64,000 nucleotides of DNA from Ascidia mentula. Its lineage: Eukaryota > Chordata > Ascidiacea > Phlebobranchia > Ascidiidae. The notes below the pieces were generated by a model. It saw nothing but the letters and a program-made list of their open reading frames with translations, was not told where the DNA came from and did not search any database. Every line of letters begins with the position of its first letter. Positions within the stretch are counted from its first letter, which is position 1. This document shows, one piece after another, positions 13,901-26,295 of the stretch. The stretch spans positions 16,001,001 through 16,065,000 of the forward strand of contig OX387199.1 of assembly GCA_947561715.1 (NCBI GenBank), in the 5' to 3' direction. The position numbers were made by a program, and so were the translations under genes.

Positions 13901-14660
13901 CTCGATGGTGGACGGTGGGCAATGTTGAGGAAGTATTGATCCCAAGCAAACTACACCATCATACGTTTCGTCACGCATGGGCAATGGACCATTAACCTGA
14001 TGGCAAATGACGGACCTGCGCTTAGCACAAATGTACAACAACGTACAAGAAGTTTTTTCTCCAAAAACGACAGATTGTGTTCTAGCACAAAGTTTAAAAC
14101 TCTCTCAACCCTGTTTACGAGGCTTCTTACTCACCTGAAATTTAAGCCCTTTTTTGAAGCAACGTATAACATTTCCTTGTTGGCATCCAAGATGTCAATA
14201 TTGCCAACATAACCTTCATTATTGCGTAAATAATATCCAAATAATCCGGTTCCTATTTAACATATTCACGTAAATAGTACCGCATAATATACACTGGTTC
14301 AGCCCTTAGTCTATTCTGTAGCGCGGTAAAAGTAAGAACACCCGATGACGAATTTTATGATCGAAGATATCAAAACATGTTCTAACTAAGAATACGAGAT
14401 TAGTGACATTATACAAACAACTTACAGTTTATAGCTGCACTTACCAGCGCCAAGATCCAGTATCGCAGTTTCCCGTTTATTTGTGATGAAATTGCCACAA
14501 ACTTCTGCCACTACTTTGGGCATGACGTACGAATAGGTTTTCACATCCTAGTCGTAATTTCTGCTCCAGAGATTGTAAGCTTGCTGAGATTCTATGATGG
14601 TGCTACTGTTCACGGCCGCACTGTGTAGACTTGTGATTGGGCGAAACAAAGACATTGAAA
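13901..14660 (-). pseudogene. METTL27/WBSCR27-like methyltransferase remnant
   Basis: Minus-strand exons 14445 to about 14650, 14135-14252 and 13901-14015, joined in phase. They encode SQQAYNLWSRNYD, DVKTYSYVMPKVVAE, the SAM-binding motif I ILDLGAGTGL, then NIDILDANKEML, VNGPLPMRDETYDGVVC and LPQHCPPSTIE. This matches METTL27-type class I methyltransferases. An in-frame TAG (14548-14550) replaces the Gln usual in NYDQDV, and the expected final exon (RVTKPGG-like) was not found. The next coding sequence in the same orientation is the glutathione synthetase fragment at 12204-13445, with a compatible phase-0 junction. A dead gene or a chimera is likely. Confidence 0.7.
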
Positions 14661-14689
14661 TTGTCATTTGTTGCTGCCCTGTTTAATGC

Positions 14690-16050
14690 AAAACTATACT
14701 AAACCAGTTTTCCAATGTTTTTCATTCCTACGCGTAAAACTTGCTGCCAGCACTCGCATAATTAAGTCGCCTTGATGTCACGCAAAAATAATCTCGCTTT
14801 TGCACGATTTCGTTCGCAAGGGTTTAAACGTGACTTGAATCAGCTGTATCTCAAATGGGCGAAACGAAGACATTCAAATTGTCACTTGTTGCTATTAAAA
14901 GGTTGGTTTGCTTAAAAAAATCAAATCTTGCATAATTGCAACTTTGCGTAAAACTAAAGGTACATCTACAACAAACAAATTTCCATTGTTTTTTAGTTCT
15001 ACGTCAACTAAAAAATTACACGAAAAGTGGAGACGAAAAATCGTAAACCTTTCCTTCAAAGCGAATTTGACGCCACACAAGGCGACCGAGTCAAAAAATA
15101 CATTGTTTACATAGGCGCCTTATATTGCAGATATCCAATAGTTTTAAACATAGGAGAATCCACAGATTACGTTACCTCAAAGGTCAGGACAAGGTTTTAT
15201 ATTACACAAAAATATGTCACTGTGAGGTCACAAACAAAAAGCTAATTTTCCCTCTGATGATCAGTACACGAAACGGTATAGCAGCAACGATATTACTCTG
15301 TACTTTGATAAGACAGGGATGGTGCGTTTATTTGCTCAGTGACATTACATGACGTCATTTTGGGTGTGATGTCATAAATTTAACTTTACCCATGTGTTAA
15401 CTTTAATTTGATGATTCCAACATTTCTAGTTACAAACTACATTGCGAAAAATACATTAGTGGTTGATTGTAGTAAATTTATAAAATCAATTATGACGCGA
15501 ACTCGTAGGGAACCCTACAGCCCCCAAAAAGTGACGATGACAGAAGAACCGTACGTTGCATAATCAGCTAATTATGTCGGCGTTTCTCAGCGTTTTTTTG
15601 CAAGCCTCAACATTAAATTACTTTTATCTTTTGCTGTGGGTGGACAAAACGAAAATGCCTAATTGACAGTTTGTCTCTGTCGTGTTTTCAAAAGTTCATG
15701 CATCACGTTACCGATAATACATTCCTTAACCACAAGAACACCCTGTCTCAGTAACTGTTTCATCATTACGCAACCAAAAGAGACTTCAAAGGTCTAAACA
15801 GCGGCCATCTGTCTGCAGCTCAAATTAACATCAAACTCCGTTTGTTGCACTTGTTCACTATTTGTGACCTATTTAATGCAAAACTATATTAAACCAGTTT
15901 TTCAATGTTTTCCATTCCTACACGTAAAGCTTGCTTTCAGCACTTGCTTCAGCAATTAGGGCGCCTTGATGTCACGCAAAAATAATCTCGCTTTTGCACG
16001 ATTTCGTTCGCAACGGTTTAAAAACGTGACTTGAATCAGCTGTACTTCAA
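14690..16050. repeat. Dispersed repeat pair of about 180 bp (about 14690-14850 and 15865-16050)
   Basis: Both stretches share CTTGATGTCACGCAAAAATA, CTCGCTTTTGCACGATTTCG and GTGACTTGAATCAGCTGTA in the same order and orientation, with scattered differences. A shorter segment, GGGCGAAAC.AAGACATT, also occurs at about 14638 and 14857. No coding content; probably an unclassified interspersed repeat. Confidence 0.6.
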
Positions 16051-17553
16051 AAAACAGTCGCCGTAGCAAGCTACTTTTTTCACAAAACATGTTTTAAAAT
16101 TATGACTATTTTTTGGTTTAATTATTAATATGTTTTAGTTTTCCTTGTCACATGCACTTTAACTACTGTTGTTGCACAAACAAATCTGTCTCAAAACATT
16201 AACAGCAAGTGAATAATAATATGCGCTCACAATGAACTGTTGTGACAAAAAAAAAGATAAACCACTTCCTGCCAAATAATTATGCAACTTTGTTCTATTG
16301 TTACGTCATACAATCGTCTGAGAGCTACTGCAACGAAGGTAACTTAGTGCAATAATGTTAAACTGTTACGCCATCACCACAAAGGCAACGCTAAGTTGTG
16401 GAAATTGTTTAGTGTATGTTGGAGTTAAGCAACTTTTGTTTTTCCACGTAAACAGTTGAGTTCTATATATAGCCCTAGTCCAGCATGTAACATCGTAAAT
16501 CGTTTCCTCTGCTCTGGGCATCCTGTGTTTGCACTCTGGTGCTTGGTGATTTCATTCTATTTTGTTCGCTTGATAAGTGCACTGCTAGCTGAAAATTACG
16601 CACAGCACAACGTCAAGCTTTGCGACAGTGACATGTGTAGCGAATACAGCGAATAATAATATGAAAAATGTAATATTGGCATTGTTTATATTTGTGACGG
16701 GTTTCCCGCGTACAAAAGGACAACACAAACGTGTGCAAGTAATTACAAACGACCGCCCTGACGACTCTAAACTGTTGTAACAAGAACACGCGTTAAACGC
16801 AACACATGCTATATGACCTGTAGGCAACAAATGGTTTTAATAATAATGAATTCGTTTCACTGCCAAGCTCCAAAAAAGCGGAACACGGCATTCATCCATA
16901 CAAACTGCAATAAAAAAAGATCGGGAAATGAACAACCTATTTTCTCTTTCAATGAGTGGTAATGAGCATACCGTTACCCAGTCATTGATTGAAAAACTGG
17001 AAAGGATATGGTATTATCGCATGAATTGCATTTATATGTCTCTTAAGGAAATGCACATCTAGTTTTATTCCCTTGTTGCACCAAAAAGCAAAAAACAGAG
17101 CTATTCAAAATCAACGAATAATTACATAATTATTGCGTCATATGTGGTAGTTGACTTTACTTTTAAGATTGGCACAAACCCATAAGAAAAACATAATCTA
17201 TGAAAATATCATGTTTAAAATTCCAATGTAGGCCTAATTTCCAATGAAATTAGTGGTTTTGCTCTCTTGTTTGTCCTACTTCTGTTTGTATGTTTCTCAG
17301 AGATACGAAACTAAAGTCGTAATCCTTTTATCCAGCAAAACTTTTTGTTGGAAACACATAATTGCAGTTCACGCCAAAAAAACTTAAAACTTGTAAAGAT
17401 CAATTACTAGGCATGCCTAGGAGAAAATTTACACAATTTATACGTGACGTACAAGTGTGGTGAAGAAGTAATGGAAGTATACGACATACAAGGCTACTGA
17501 TATTGTGCTTCAAATATTATGTGCAAAAATAAACTTTACGACAATTTCAACCT
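16051..17553. other. No gene recognised
   Basis: AT-rich sequence between the repeat pair and the 3' end of the copper monooxygenase gene. Reading frames are short and show no family features. Confidence 0.4.
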
Positions 17554-20500
17554 TCACTGACACCACACCAGACTAAAAAGCAGTGATGCACAAACAAAAA
17601 TTCCAGTTGTTGATTTTGGACTGTCTTTTCCTGATGTTGTTGTTGCAGTTGTTGATGTAGTTGTTGTTTGCACAAAGCAGGTTTGTACTGGTTCATTGTA
17701 TGGTTGGGTGATATTCAAAGGCAACACAGAGGTTTTAACCTTACAACAAAATGGTGATTTAGTTGTTATTTTACTCCCAAGTTTGGTTTGTTTATGTACA
17801 AATGCCATTGCATAGTTACTACGTGTGAGAAGAAACTTCGAAAAGCAACTCATCCGTTTCCTATTTTTTATTAATAAACCGTAGATGCAAACTTTCGGTG
17901 TAATCTTGCTTTTGGTTCAGCATATCAGCAAATTGCATTATCAATAACACAGTCGTTGCTTTTGATAAAGCTTGGTAAAGCGCAAACAAAGTTTAAATAA
18001 ATGTCGGTGCTTGTTTAAAAGTTTGTCCCTGCTGCACATTAACCCCAGAAGTCGGATTTTTGTCACTTTTTAATTTAAAATAAAACAAGTTATCGCATGG
18101 CATGTCTTTGTCGCGATGCCATTGAACCAAAACCGTTAAGCGCCACGGACCAACTTTGCCCCCATAAATGAATTTTGTTGTGGTGAAAAATATAAACAAA
18201 ATGCAAATTATGTAAAACCTACTTACCCCAGGAGGCACGAAAATGTTGCTGTTACATATTTGTTGTTTTGGTCTCAAATTCATTTTTAAACTGAACTCGG
18301 TGGCAAGATTTTGATCCCAATTAAACTAGATAAAAAAAAGTAATGTTTTCTTGTGCATTTTGGTACTGGGTGTTATTATTAAAACACAAAATACGTGTTA
18401 CTGATTGCGTGGGTTTTTATCATGTATTTTGCTTTAAATTAGTCTTTTACCAATAGCAATAACAAGTTAGTTAGAAACAAGTCTAAAATTCGTGTGAAAT
18501 GTTAATGTCGTTGAGACAATGTCGTGGGCTTTCAAAACGTTATTTATATTCCTTTATTAATTATTAGTGAATTAGTCTATTGTACAGTAATTTTTATTGA
18601 AGTATTTAAAGCGTACGGCATTCAAGTATTCCTCAAGAGTCTGTCCAGTACTTTGAAAAGTAAAGTTTGCCAGTGAAGCGGTAAAGGATGGAGTTCCAGT
18701 AAAACTGCAATACAAAAATATTTTGTGATGAAAGTGAAAGTTAGCTGTGTATTCTTACGTTAAATCAGCAATCTGGGCAGCAGTTAGACCCACGGCTTGA
18801 TACAAGCCAGAATTTACAGTTGGAGTTGTAACACAAACGCTGATAGGTAACTTTGGATAATACATAATGAATGCCAGACACATTTCTCTTGTAGTATCAA
18901 GTCCTCCCTGTAAAAACATTCTTACAGTACAATAAATTTTTCTCTCACAGAAATAAATTACTTACGTATGTTAAAGTGGTTCTGGATGAACTGTCGTAAT
19001 CACAAAGAACTTGGAGGTCATCTCCTGGTAGAATTGTTCTTTGCGGTGAAACATATCGGGACGTTTGAAAGTCAAAGTCATAACTGTCATCTTTGGTTAT
19101 GTATGGTTGTTCCACTCCATTTTTGTAGCATTGAAGTTAATCTTTGACATTTTTCAACAAAACACAGTATTTTTTGTCATAACTTTACCTGACTTGTCTT
19201 AAAGTAACCTTTCTGCCCAACAAGTGCGTATGCAACATTGATGCGAAAATTTTAATGCTGGATTCTCCCGCTGCCGTCATCGCCTATTTATTAAATCAAA
19301 ATATAATTCTTATCTTAGGAACGCTTGTTACGGAGTTACTCATAATGAAAACTGAAAATAGGTTTTGACCACCAGGTATCTTAACGAAATATGAATCTGA
19401 CGTATGATTGTAACACAGTGTATACTGGCCAGACTAAGCGGCAAGAGCATATGCCACCATTAGTTTGGTTTGCGAGGTTGGTTTCGCTCCAAGGTTATTT
19501 GCTGACCTGACTGACGTCATAAATCATAGATAAGGCTCGCGGCGGGGATCATTTTCAGCTGATGATGTCATAAGCTCTTGCCGAAACATTTTAAATAAAT
19601 AAAACATGTCAATGTTTTCAAAAGTATGGGCCAGTCTCTTTGTTGTCATAATTCTCATCATTTTTATTCTTTTCGCGTAATATTTAAATAAAATAAATAA
19701 AAACGGCCAAACATTACTTCGTGGAGACCCCAAATGAATGAATCGAAGCTTTTACGTTTGTAAAAATCAAATTATGGTATGAGACATTACAACGCTGAGT
19801 GAATGGAGAAAACTCACGAGCTTCTCTCTCGGAAAAACATGTGATTTAATTTTTTGCACTTACACTTTGTAGACAATTCCCAGAGCAATCTCCATACGTC
19901 AGAAACGACGTCGCATTTGGCGGTATCACGTGAGCAATCGGATTTACCGCCTGACCTGTCTGAATGACACCAGCATCATGTGTTCGGAGTTGACTTGTGT
20001 AGTGAAACGTCAAACCAGAATTGTCCACAACACCTATCAGTAACAAGCATGAATTATTAGCTTTGCATTATGCGTTTTGTTGCAAACATACCTGGTGTAA
20101 GATTGGGGTTATCGTAATGCATTTCAATCACAACGTTTTTGGGGTCGCCTGCCTCGCCAAATGGAAATCCAACGTCAGTCGGAAATGCAAATTCCTTCAA
20201 GTAAAACGAAGACGTGTAAAATGGATGCAAAACTTATCCATAGTAAATTATCGTATGTTCAATAGAAATTTATACCAGAAATACATGTGTTGATTTGACT
20301 AGATAAAATCTCAGATGTATTTAACGCAAGACAAATTTCTCCGGCATGCATATATGATGGAATCACCTCTCCACCAATAGCCCATGCGAATATAACATGT
20401 CGACACATTGACGTAGGTATTGGGGCGTTGCGTGTGTAACATTCGCCTTCAGATCCTACTGTGGTTCCGTTCTAAACACATAATGTTGGTGAAAAAAAAT

Positions 20501-22741
20501 TCAAATTTAGTGTTTCTGTTTTCTCACCGGTAGTGGGTCGACGCATTGATATATGACAATGTGATGAACGTACAACTCATTGCCGCTTTGCACAAGTGGG
20601 GAAATCTGGTAGAAATGAAGAAAAGAATGCGGTGGAAACACAATAGCAAGCAGAGGCCGAACAAGTAATAATGTTTTTGAATTGTGTGCCCAGGACTTTT
20701 ATCTCTTTGAGCATCGTACGATTGTGGCAATGGATACGTGATTGTTTTTATAAGACCTTTAAGGATTTATTCTATCTCATACGATGTTTTTTTTCCTTTT
20801 TCTTACCTTCACAATATGTCGTTTCGATGGAACAGTTGGAAATGCCACAAGATGGCAACTGTAATAGGTCCGTGCGGTTGGGATAGTCACGCCACCAGTT
20901 CGCACTGCAAAGGTCTCGGTAGTTTCACCGGAAGGTGGCGCCACTGAGTTCGCATCCGCGGATTCCGTAAAAATTACGTTTTTTGTTCCTGCAAATGTCT
21001 TCCTTTAACGATTTCGTTGCACTATGTTAACGTTAGGATTGTACCTCTATTGGTTCCGTGATAATTGGCTCCCACAATGTCGTTACCAGTAGGGTCACTT
21101 GCTCCATAGGCGTAGATTACTTTTATGGTGTCGCTCTGCAAATAATATCGTCTTATAAAAGTATATTCCCGACAATTGATATTTATTGCGCCACAAACAC
21201 TTGAATCTTCATCCAAAACTATTTGCGTACGTCAATGCCGATCGTTTTTGTGAAACCTTAATTCGAAAACCGAGATACTAAAAAAATACCAAAACAATTG
21301 TTTTTCGGTTTCAGCTACAGTTCAGTTGCCTCGTCCAAAAAATGTTTGATGCACAGTTATTGTGGCATTTATTTAAATGAGGGTTTCCGAACTGTGGCCC
21401 GGCGTCTGTCAAATTTACCGCAGGTAAAAAGAAAGTATATTCACACTGAACAACTGATTTTTTTGCGTTTGGTCTATACCGTAACTGGACTCGCTGTGTA
21501 ACATTCGCCTGTGGACCCACTTTAAACACATGACGATTGTCACCGAAAATTAAAATTTTGTGATTTCGTTTTTTCATTGGTAGTGATTCGACCCATTGAT
21601 ACATGAGAATATGACGAACATTTTTTTATTTTCTAACACATGAAAATAATTAACTCTGGCTACGACACAAAAATACATTGTTTCGACAGAAAAACGCAAG
21701 CCATGTTTGATATTTCGATGGTAAAGTTACTTGCTATGGATCGTGTAAAATGAAGAAGAGTAATTATTGTAAGACAGAAAAATTCCCGCTACAGTACAAA
21801 AAAAACTCGTATGTCTGCAGTGTCAACTTTCACTCTCTATATCTCTTCAACAATACAAGAAAACTATTAAGATCTCATATGTTTTCAGTGACAAGTTACA
21901 ATATTTTTGGAGAGACAAAGTTGTCCAATGATCCCGGTTAATCAGTGCTAGCCATTATGTCCTATTATACTTCAAAACCTACTGTGATGGCAACGTCTTG
22001 GGGAGTTTCGCAAGCTGCAAGTTGTCTCGTAAATTTAATCCATGTCCATCCGTTGCTTTCGCCGCCCGACAAGACATCGATGTTTTGTTCACTGTCCATT
22101 GGCGGAAAGGTGTTGGCAGTGGCGTGCCGATCCTACGACGAAAATTTACACAATTTTACTAACTTGTTCAATGTATTTGCAAGATGGAGACACGCACGGT
22201 AATTGTGGTGACTCCGCTTTTCACCCAACCCACGATCATGTCGGCTCCAATCATGCTTCCACTTGGGGAAAACCCCACACCGATCCATCCAGTAGTTTGT
22301 CCATGAAGCTGTAAAATTACATCGTTTTCGGATCATTTGCGATAGCATTGCTTGAAAGAGTATTTTTTTTTGAGATTGCGAACATCCCAGTCTGCACTTT
22401 ACATAACATGACGTACCGAAAGTATGACAATTTGACTACAAACTGCTACCAAACAATGTGTATCAAAATTTTACACAAAATTATAATCGAAACGATGATG
22501 GATGATGAACATTTTGATATACTCTACGGGCTACAAGATTTCCCCTGTTGGCCAGCATTTGTGTTTAATAGAACTTGAAAATCGAACTAACCTCCAATGT
22601 GATGAAGCTTGTGTTGAAATTCCAGTAGAGAAAAATATTTCCTGCAATATCAAGTTGGCTTGAATGGGAATAAGTTTGACTCGGTGTCTGAGCTTGACAT
22701 CCAATAGCCATACACGCAGAAACAAGCAACAGCGAATACAT
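17554..22741 (-). CDS. DBH/MOXD1-like copper type II monooxygenase
   Basis: Fifteen minus-strand exons: 22592-22741, 22198-22308, 21983-22132, 21045-21135, 20807-20988, 20528-20605, 20367-20471, 20092-20194, 19864-20033, 19189-19283, about 18966-19131, 18759-18907, 18617-18704, 18227-18325 and 17554-17739; about 640 residues. The signal peptide (MYSLLLVSACMAIGCQAQ) is followed by a DOMON domain (HSSQLDIAGN, GWIGVGFSPSG, DRHATANT, YHGTNRGT) and two copper monooxygenase domains. Predicted copper ligands are all present: HH at 242-243 (VHHI), H315 (MHYDNP), H398/H400 (LHTHLLGR) and M476 (TTREMC). The C-terminus is Thr-rich and ends GIFVCASLLFSLVWCQ, resembling a GPI-anchor or membrane signal. 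The family hydroxylates small amines or unknown substrates in secretory vesicles or ER. Odd point: no AG acceptor exists before the 11th exon (frame reads TAA just upstream), so a base change, an error or unusual splicing is needed there. Confidence 0.85.
19409..19441 (+). mobile_element. Tiny Penelope-like GIY-YIG scrap in an intron
   Basis: GTAACACAGTGTATACTGGC and CAGACTAAGCG match the start of the GIY-YIG motif (YTVYIGKTKR) of the elements at 9220, 54860 and 60290, in intron 10 of the monooxygenase gene. Only about 33 bp is recognisable. Confidence 0.45.
21480..21640 (-). pseudogene. Degenerate duplicate of monooxygenase exons 6-7
   Basis: In the large intron between exons 3 and 4 of the copper monooxygenase gene, minus-strand sequence reads VRHILMYQWVESLP, matching VHHIVIYQCVDPLP of exon 6. 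A neighbouring stretch matches the start of exon 7 (GSEGECYT). The first copper-binding His is Arg here. No open exon structure, so a non-functional local duplication. Confidence 0.65.
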
Positions 22742-24389
22742 GTTGATCCTACGACTAATTGTCTCAAATAAAACACAATTTATAGAAGTTAGATTGTACA
22801 CGCCCCAAACTTTGCGCAGACCTCTAAGGTGAAATAAGTCCTTCACTATTTTTTGCTTAATTTAACCAAGAATATTCCGTTTGTTTCCTTCGAGTTGTTG
22901 CCTCTGGTCCAGACAACTACACAGTTGTAAAGCGGTAACAAGAAGCCTAGGCGCATATATAGTGTTTAATCATGTGGAAAGTTCCAGTTCGTGGGCTCAC
23001 ACAGATTTCTGCGATGTGTGTGAAAGGTTACCACGTATATCCACCAAAAGATTTGTTTTAGAGGAATTTCGAAACGGTTTTATTGGTGCTTTTCAACCTG
23101 TAGAACCACCAGTGTGGATATGAAAATCTGTTGTGCGGATGGGTAACATGTTATGGTTCGAATGACAATCGCACGATAAATAGTCTTCCTGGTTTACGAC
23201 ATTTGTTTATATGTGGTTACATAAACACTCACAAAATTGTCTAGCACAATGGTAGCATTACATATTTTAGGGGTGCCAAAACATTTAACAGTGTTGGCTA
23301 TTCATTTATAACGCGTAAAAGCCGATATTTGTGTGTATGCGGTGTTGTTTCATGCAACCAAATGTCGCATAAACCTTGAGAACTGCAAGAACTGAACCAA
23401 TTTTTTTTAAGTCTACTGGAACATGCGTCCCTCGTCATGTTGTTCAAGCCAATTTAACAATGTTCTCTATAACGTTCCGGTACTTAAATACTATGTTTTC
23501 ATGGCCATGTAAACGAATAGGCAAATTGCAAATCACATTTTCGTCACCCTGCAGGGCCATCAATTTTTCATAAAATGTGACTGCGCAGACAACTAAGCAC
23601 CGGCACCGTTAGTAGACGTAGACTAATTCTCATCACCACAGGACCTGCACACCTGCAACATCAGCAAATCCCAAATCGTTCGACCCTTGTACGCGTCGCC
23701 TTAGGTAATCCCTAGAACGTTTGACAGATAACGTTTTACTACGTCACGGTACTGCGCCTGAAACGTGGTCATGGAAATGTTGTAAAAGACAAAGCAAATC
23801 AACACTATTTGTGCACATCGTCCCAATTTTGTCGAGTACGTCACCGATTCTCAAAAGTTTGGAATTGTCATGCATTTTGGATAATGTTGTTATATAGTTA
23901 TATGTCTAAATCAGCGCATATAATTTTCCTTTAACCAAACCAGACTATAGGAGACCCGACTATAGCATAAAGGCCAATCGTATTGACGCCTTTACGTTGC
24001 AGACCGTACAAAATTATAATCTGGGTCGTATTTTCCTCTGACGCTTAGCCCACTTAGTTGAAGCATAATGATGCACTTTTGCACTGAGCGGTAAACAGTT
24101 TTAAGCCTATTTCGTACTTGTGGCTTCTTGGGTCAGGTTCGTGTGTCATGGTTGAATAAGTCCTTCCGGGCCTGGTTTGAGCTTTACAAAAACGTTCGAG
24201 CGTACAATGTTTGACTTGATTGCAACTCACTCTGTAGAGCGGTTTGCTTTTTATTATAAAGATTTCTCACGAAACACTCCTGCGTTACTGAAATTCCTTT
24301 TGTGATACTGCAGCATAGAATACGGGTTATACAGCTCTTATTGGTGAAGCTTTCTACAAAAAAGTGGGACAGTCTGTAAAAAGCACTGG
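22742..24389. other. 5' flank of the monooxygenase gene, no gene recognised
   Basis: Contains the region upstream of the minus-strand start at 22741. An in-frame upstream ATG would add a non-signal extension, so 22741 was preferred. No coding, RNA or repeat feature was recognised in the rest. Confidence 0.4.
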
Positions 24390-25470
24390 TTTAGAGAATT
24401 TGCATTATCACAAGTGGAATACTTTGGCCACATTTTGTCCAGGGAAGGTATTTTCAATGGTTCCAAATTGGATGCGGTTGTCAATATATCGCAACCGAAA
24501 AATGTGCCATTTCAGGTCCATTTCTTGGTTGAGTGCAATTCTACAGCAAGCCGAAATTCGCTTGTCATCGAAATTGGTGTTGCGGAACCTGTGTTGATTT
24601 ACCAGGTAAAAGGTTACGTGGAACTGCGGCAGGCACGAAGATGCTGCAGTTTGCAACCTTAAGGAATGGTTGTCAGCTGACACAGTTCTGAATCATTTCG
24701 ATCCTTCTTTGCCAATTGGAATTTTTTACGAACGCCATTACGAAAGTGTCAAAATCACTGACAAAAATGTCAACGCAACTACAGCCAAAATCCAGAAAGA
24801 GGCTTCTGGTATAATTTTCGCACTGGAAATGTGTAAAAGTGTCTTTTTGGCATGAAATTTATTTTGCTGGCCGACCATTAACGAAACTAATTGCTTAGTT
24901 CAGTCGAACTAAAGCGACACCTGCTTTAGCAGCAAACCGACTGGAAAGGTGATGGGCACTTTTCAATTTGTCAATTTCAGTTCAATCACCACTCACCAGT
25001 CTGAGTTTACAAGTGCAACCAATCGCTTCGGCATTACTTCGAAAGAAAAGTGGAAAAGATCCGGTCCTATCGAAAACCACGCGCTTAAAATTTGATTCTT
25101 TGTTGCCTTTACCAACACTCGTGATGCAACGTAAACTAGTAACGCCGACACGAAAATCCAAGATATTATTTTTTAAAGCTGGATATCCACGCTATACGTT
25201 AAACATGGGTCCGAGACACAGCAAGGATGGTCGCTTGGTTTCTGCCACTATTGAGTATTGTTTTGGCAGTCGGAACGTTTCATGTTAAAGTGTTTCCCCA
25301 AGTCCAATCTGATGACGTCATATAGACCAATTAGGCCGTCGACACGCTTCCGATGAAGCTTTAAAACCGCATCTATGTCCAGAAATTCACGTTCAGGCAA
25401 TATTAGCACTCCTGCGTTGGGTCACAGCGCTCCGCGACAAACCAAGCGATTGCGCAAACCTCCAAAGCTT
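24390..25470 (+). mobile_element. Ty3/Gypsy-like pol fossil (reverse transcriptase/RNase H part)
   Basis: Short stretches resemble Ty3/Gypsy reverse transcriptase (a YFGH-type segment) followed by an RNase H-like part (a LKEWLSADTVL-type segment). No long terminal repeats, gag, integrase or envelope part was recognised. The copy is broken, with at least four interruptions, and looks old and inactive. Confidence 0.65.
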
Positions 25471-26295
25471 ATTTCTGTTAACCCGATGAGATGGATTTCT
25501 ATTTTTGGTGGTCATGTGCGCTTGCACGCCTCAGCCGCGTGATTTGTGGAACGTGTCGCAAACTATACTTTCGTGTGTGTGCTGTGTTAAATGCAATTAC
25601 CTACCCGATATATGCGATAAGTGCTAGCTTTGAAATAAAAAGAACAATTACACACAATTATAATGCAATACAATTTTGACCGAGAGGTTACGTCATAAAG
25701 CTTTCAGCTCGACTAACGCCAGCAGTTCAACATTTTTCTCAACCTCAAACCGCAGACAACAGCAAGTATAATAATTATTTATATTTTAGTATTGTGTAAA
25801 ACGAGTAAGTCGCTGTAAGTGTGCATGGACACATAAACGCACAGAAAAAAATATCCTATGTAATATTTGGGAAATTTTCGCAGCAATAAATTCGACGTGG
25901 GACAAACATTGACAACCGAACAAACACTTTCTATATTAACATCCATAATGTAGGTGCGAGTTCTCAAAAACAAAGCGACACTAATCGCGATAACGACGTA
26001 CCAAGCATTACAAGCAAGAGCATTATGTACGAAACGGCTTAAATTTTCATTGACATTTCTCAAAAAAATCGGTCAACGTCCGATGAACGCACGAAAAACA
26101 GTTCTAACTAGTCGTTACACTTGATTGAACACACATGTGTAAGGACGAATACAATTACACGCATGAACAAAATCAATTATTACACAACCTTTATTACTCG
26201 CAAAGGTTATGAACCATTTTCGAAATGTTAAGCATATTTACACGTAAAATGTTACTGCGCGACGCATGGTTGTATCTGTGGTTTTTGAAAATATA
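25471..26295. other. No gene recognised
   Basis: Between the pol fossil and the 3' end of the trefoil/CCP gene copy B. One minus-strand frame (25779-26063) has no family features and no splice partners. Confidence 0.4.

Noticed and set aside
14548-14550. The TAG in the methyltransferase exon as a splice acceptor
   Set aside because: Conserved residues (AYNLWSRNYD) run directly up to it and continue directly after it, so it reads as an in-frame stop within one exon.
19558-19600. Hammerhead-like CUGAUGA...GAAA in intron 10 of the monooxygenase
   Set aside because: Stem II does not close well, the stem III pair is C-A and stem I has at most two pairs. Perhaps a decayed relative, but unsupported as a ribozyme.
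25779-26063. Minus-strand reading frame with hydrophobic stretches
   Set aside because: No family similarity, no splice partners, unique sequence; likely chance.
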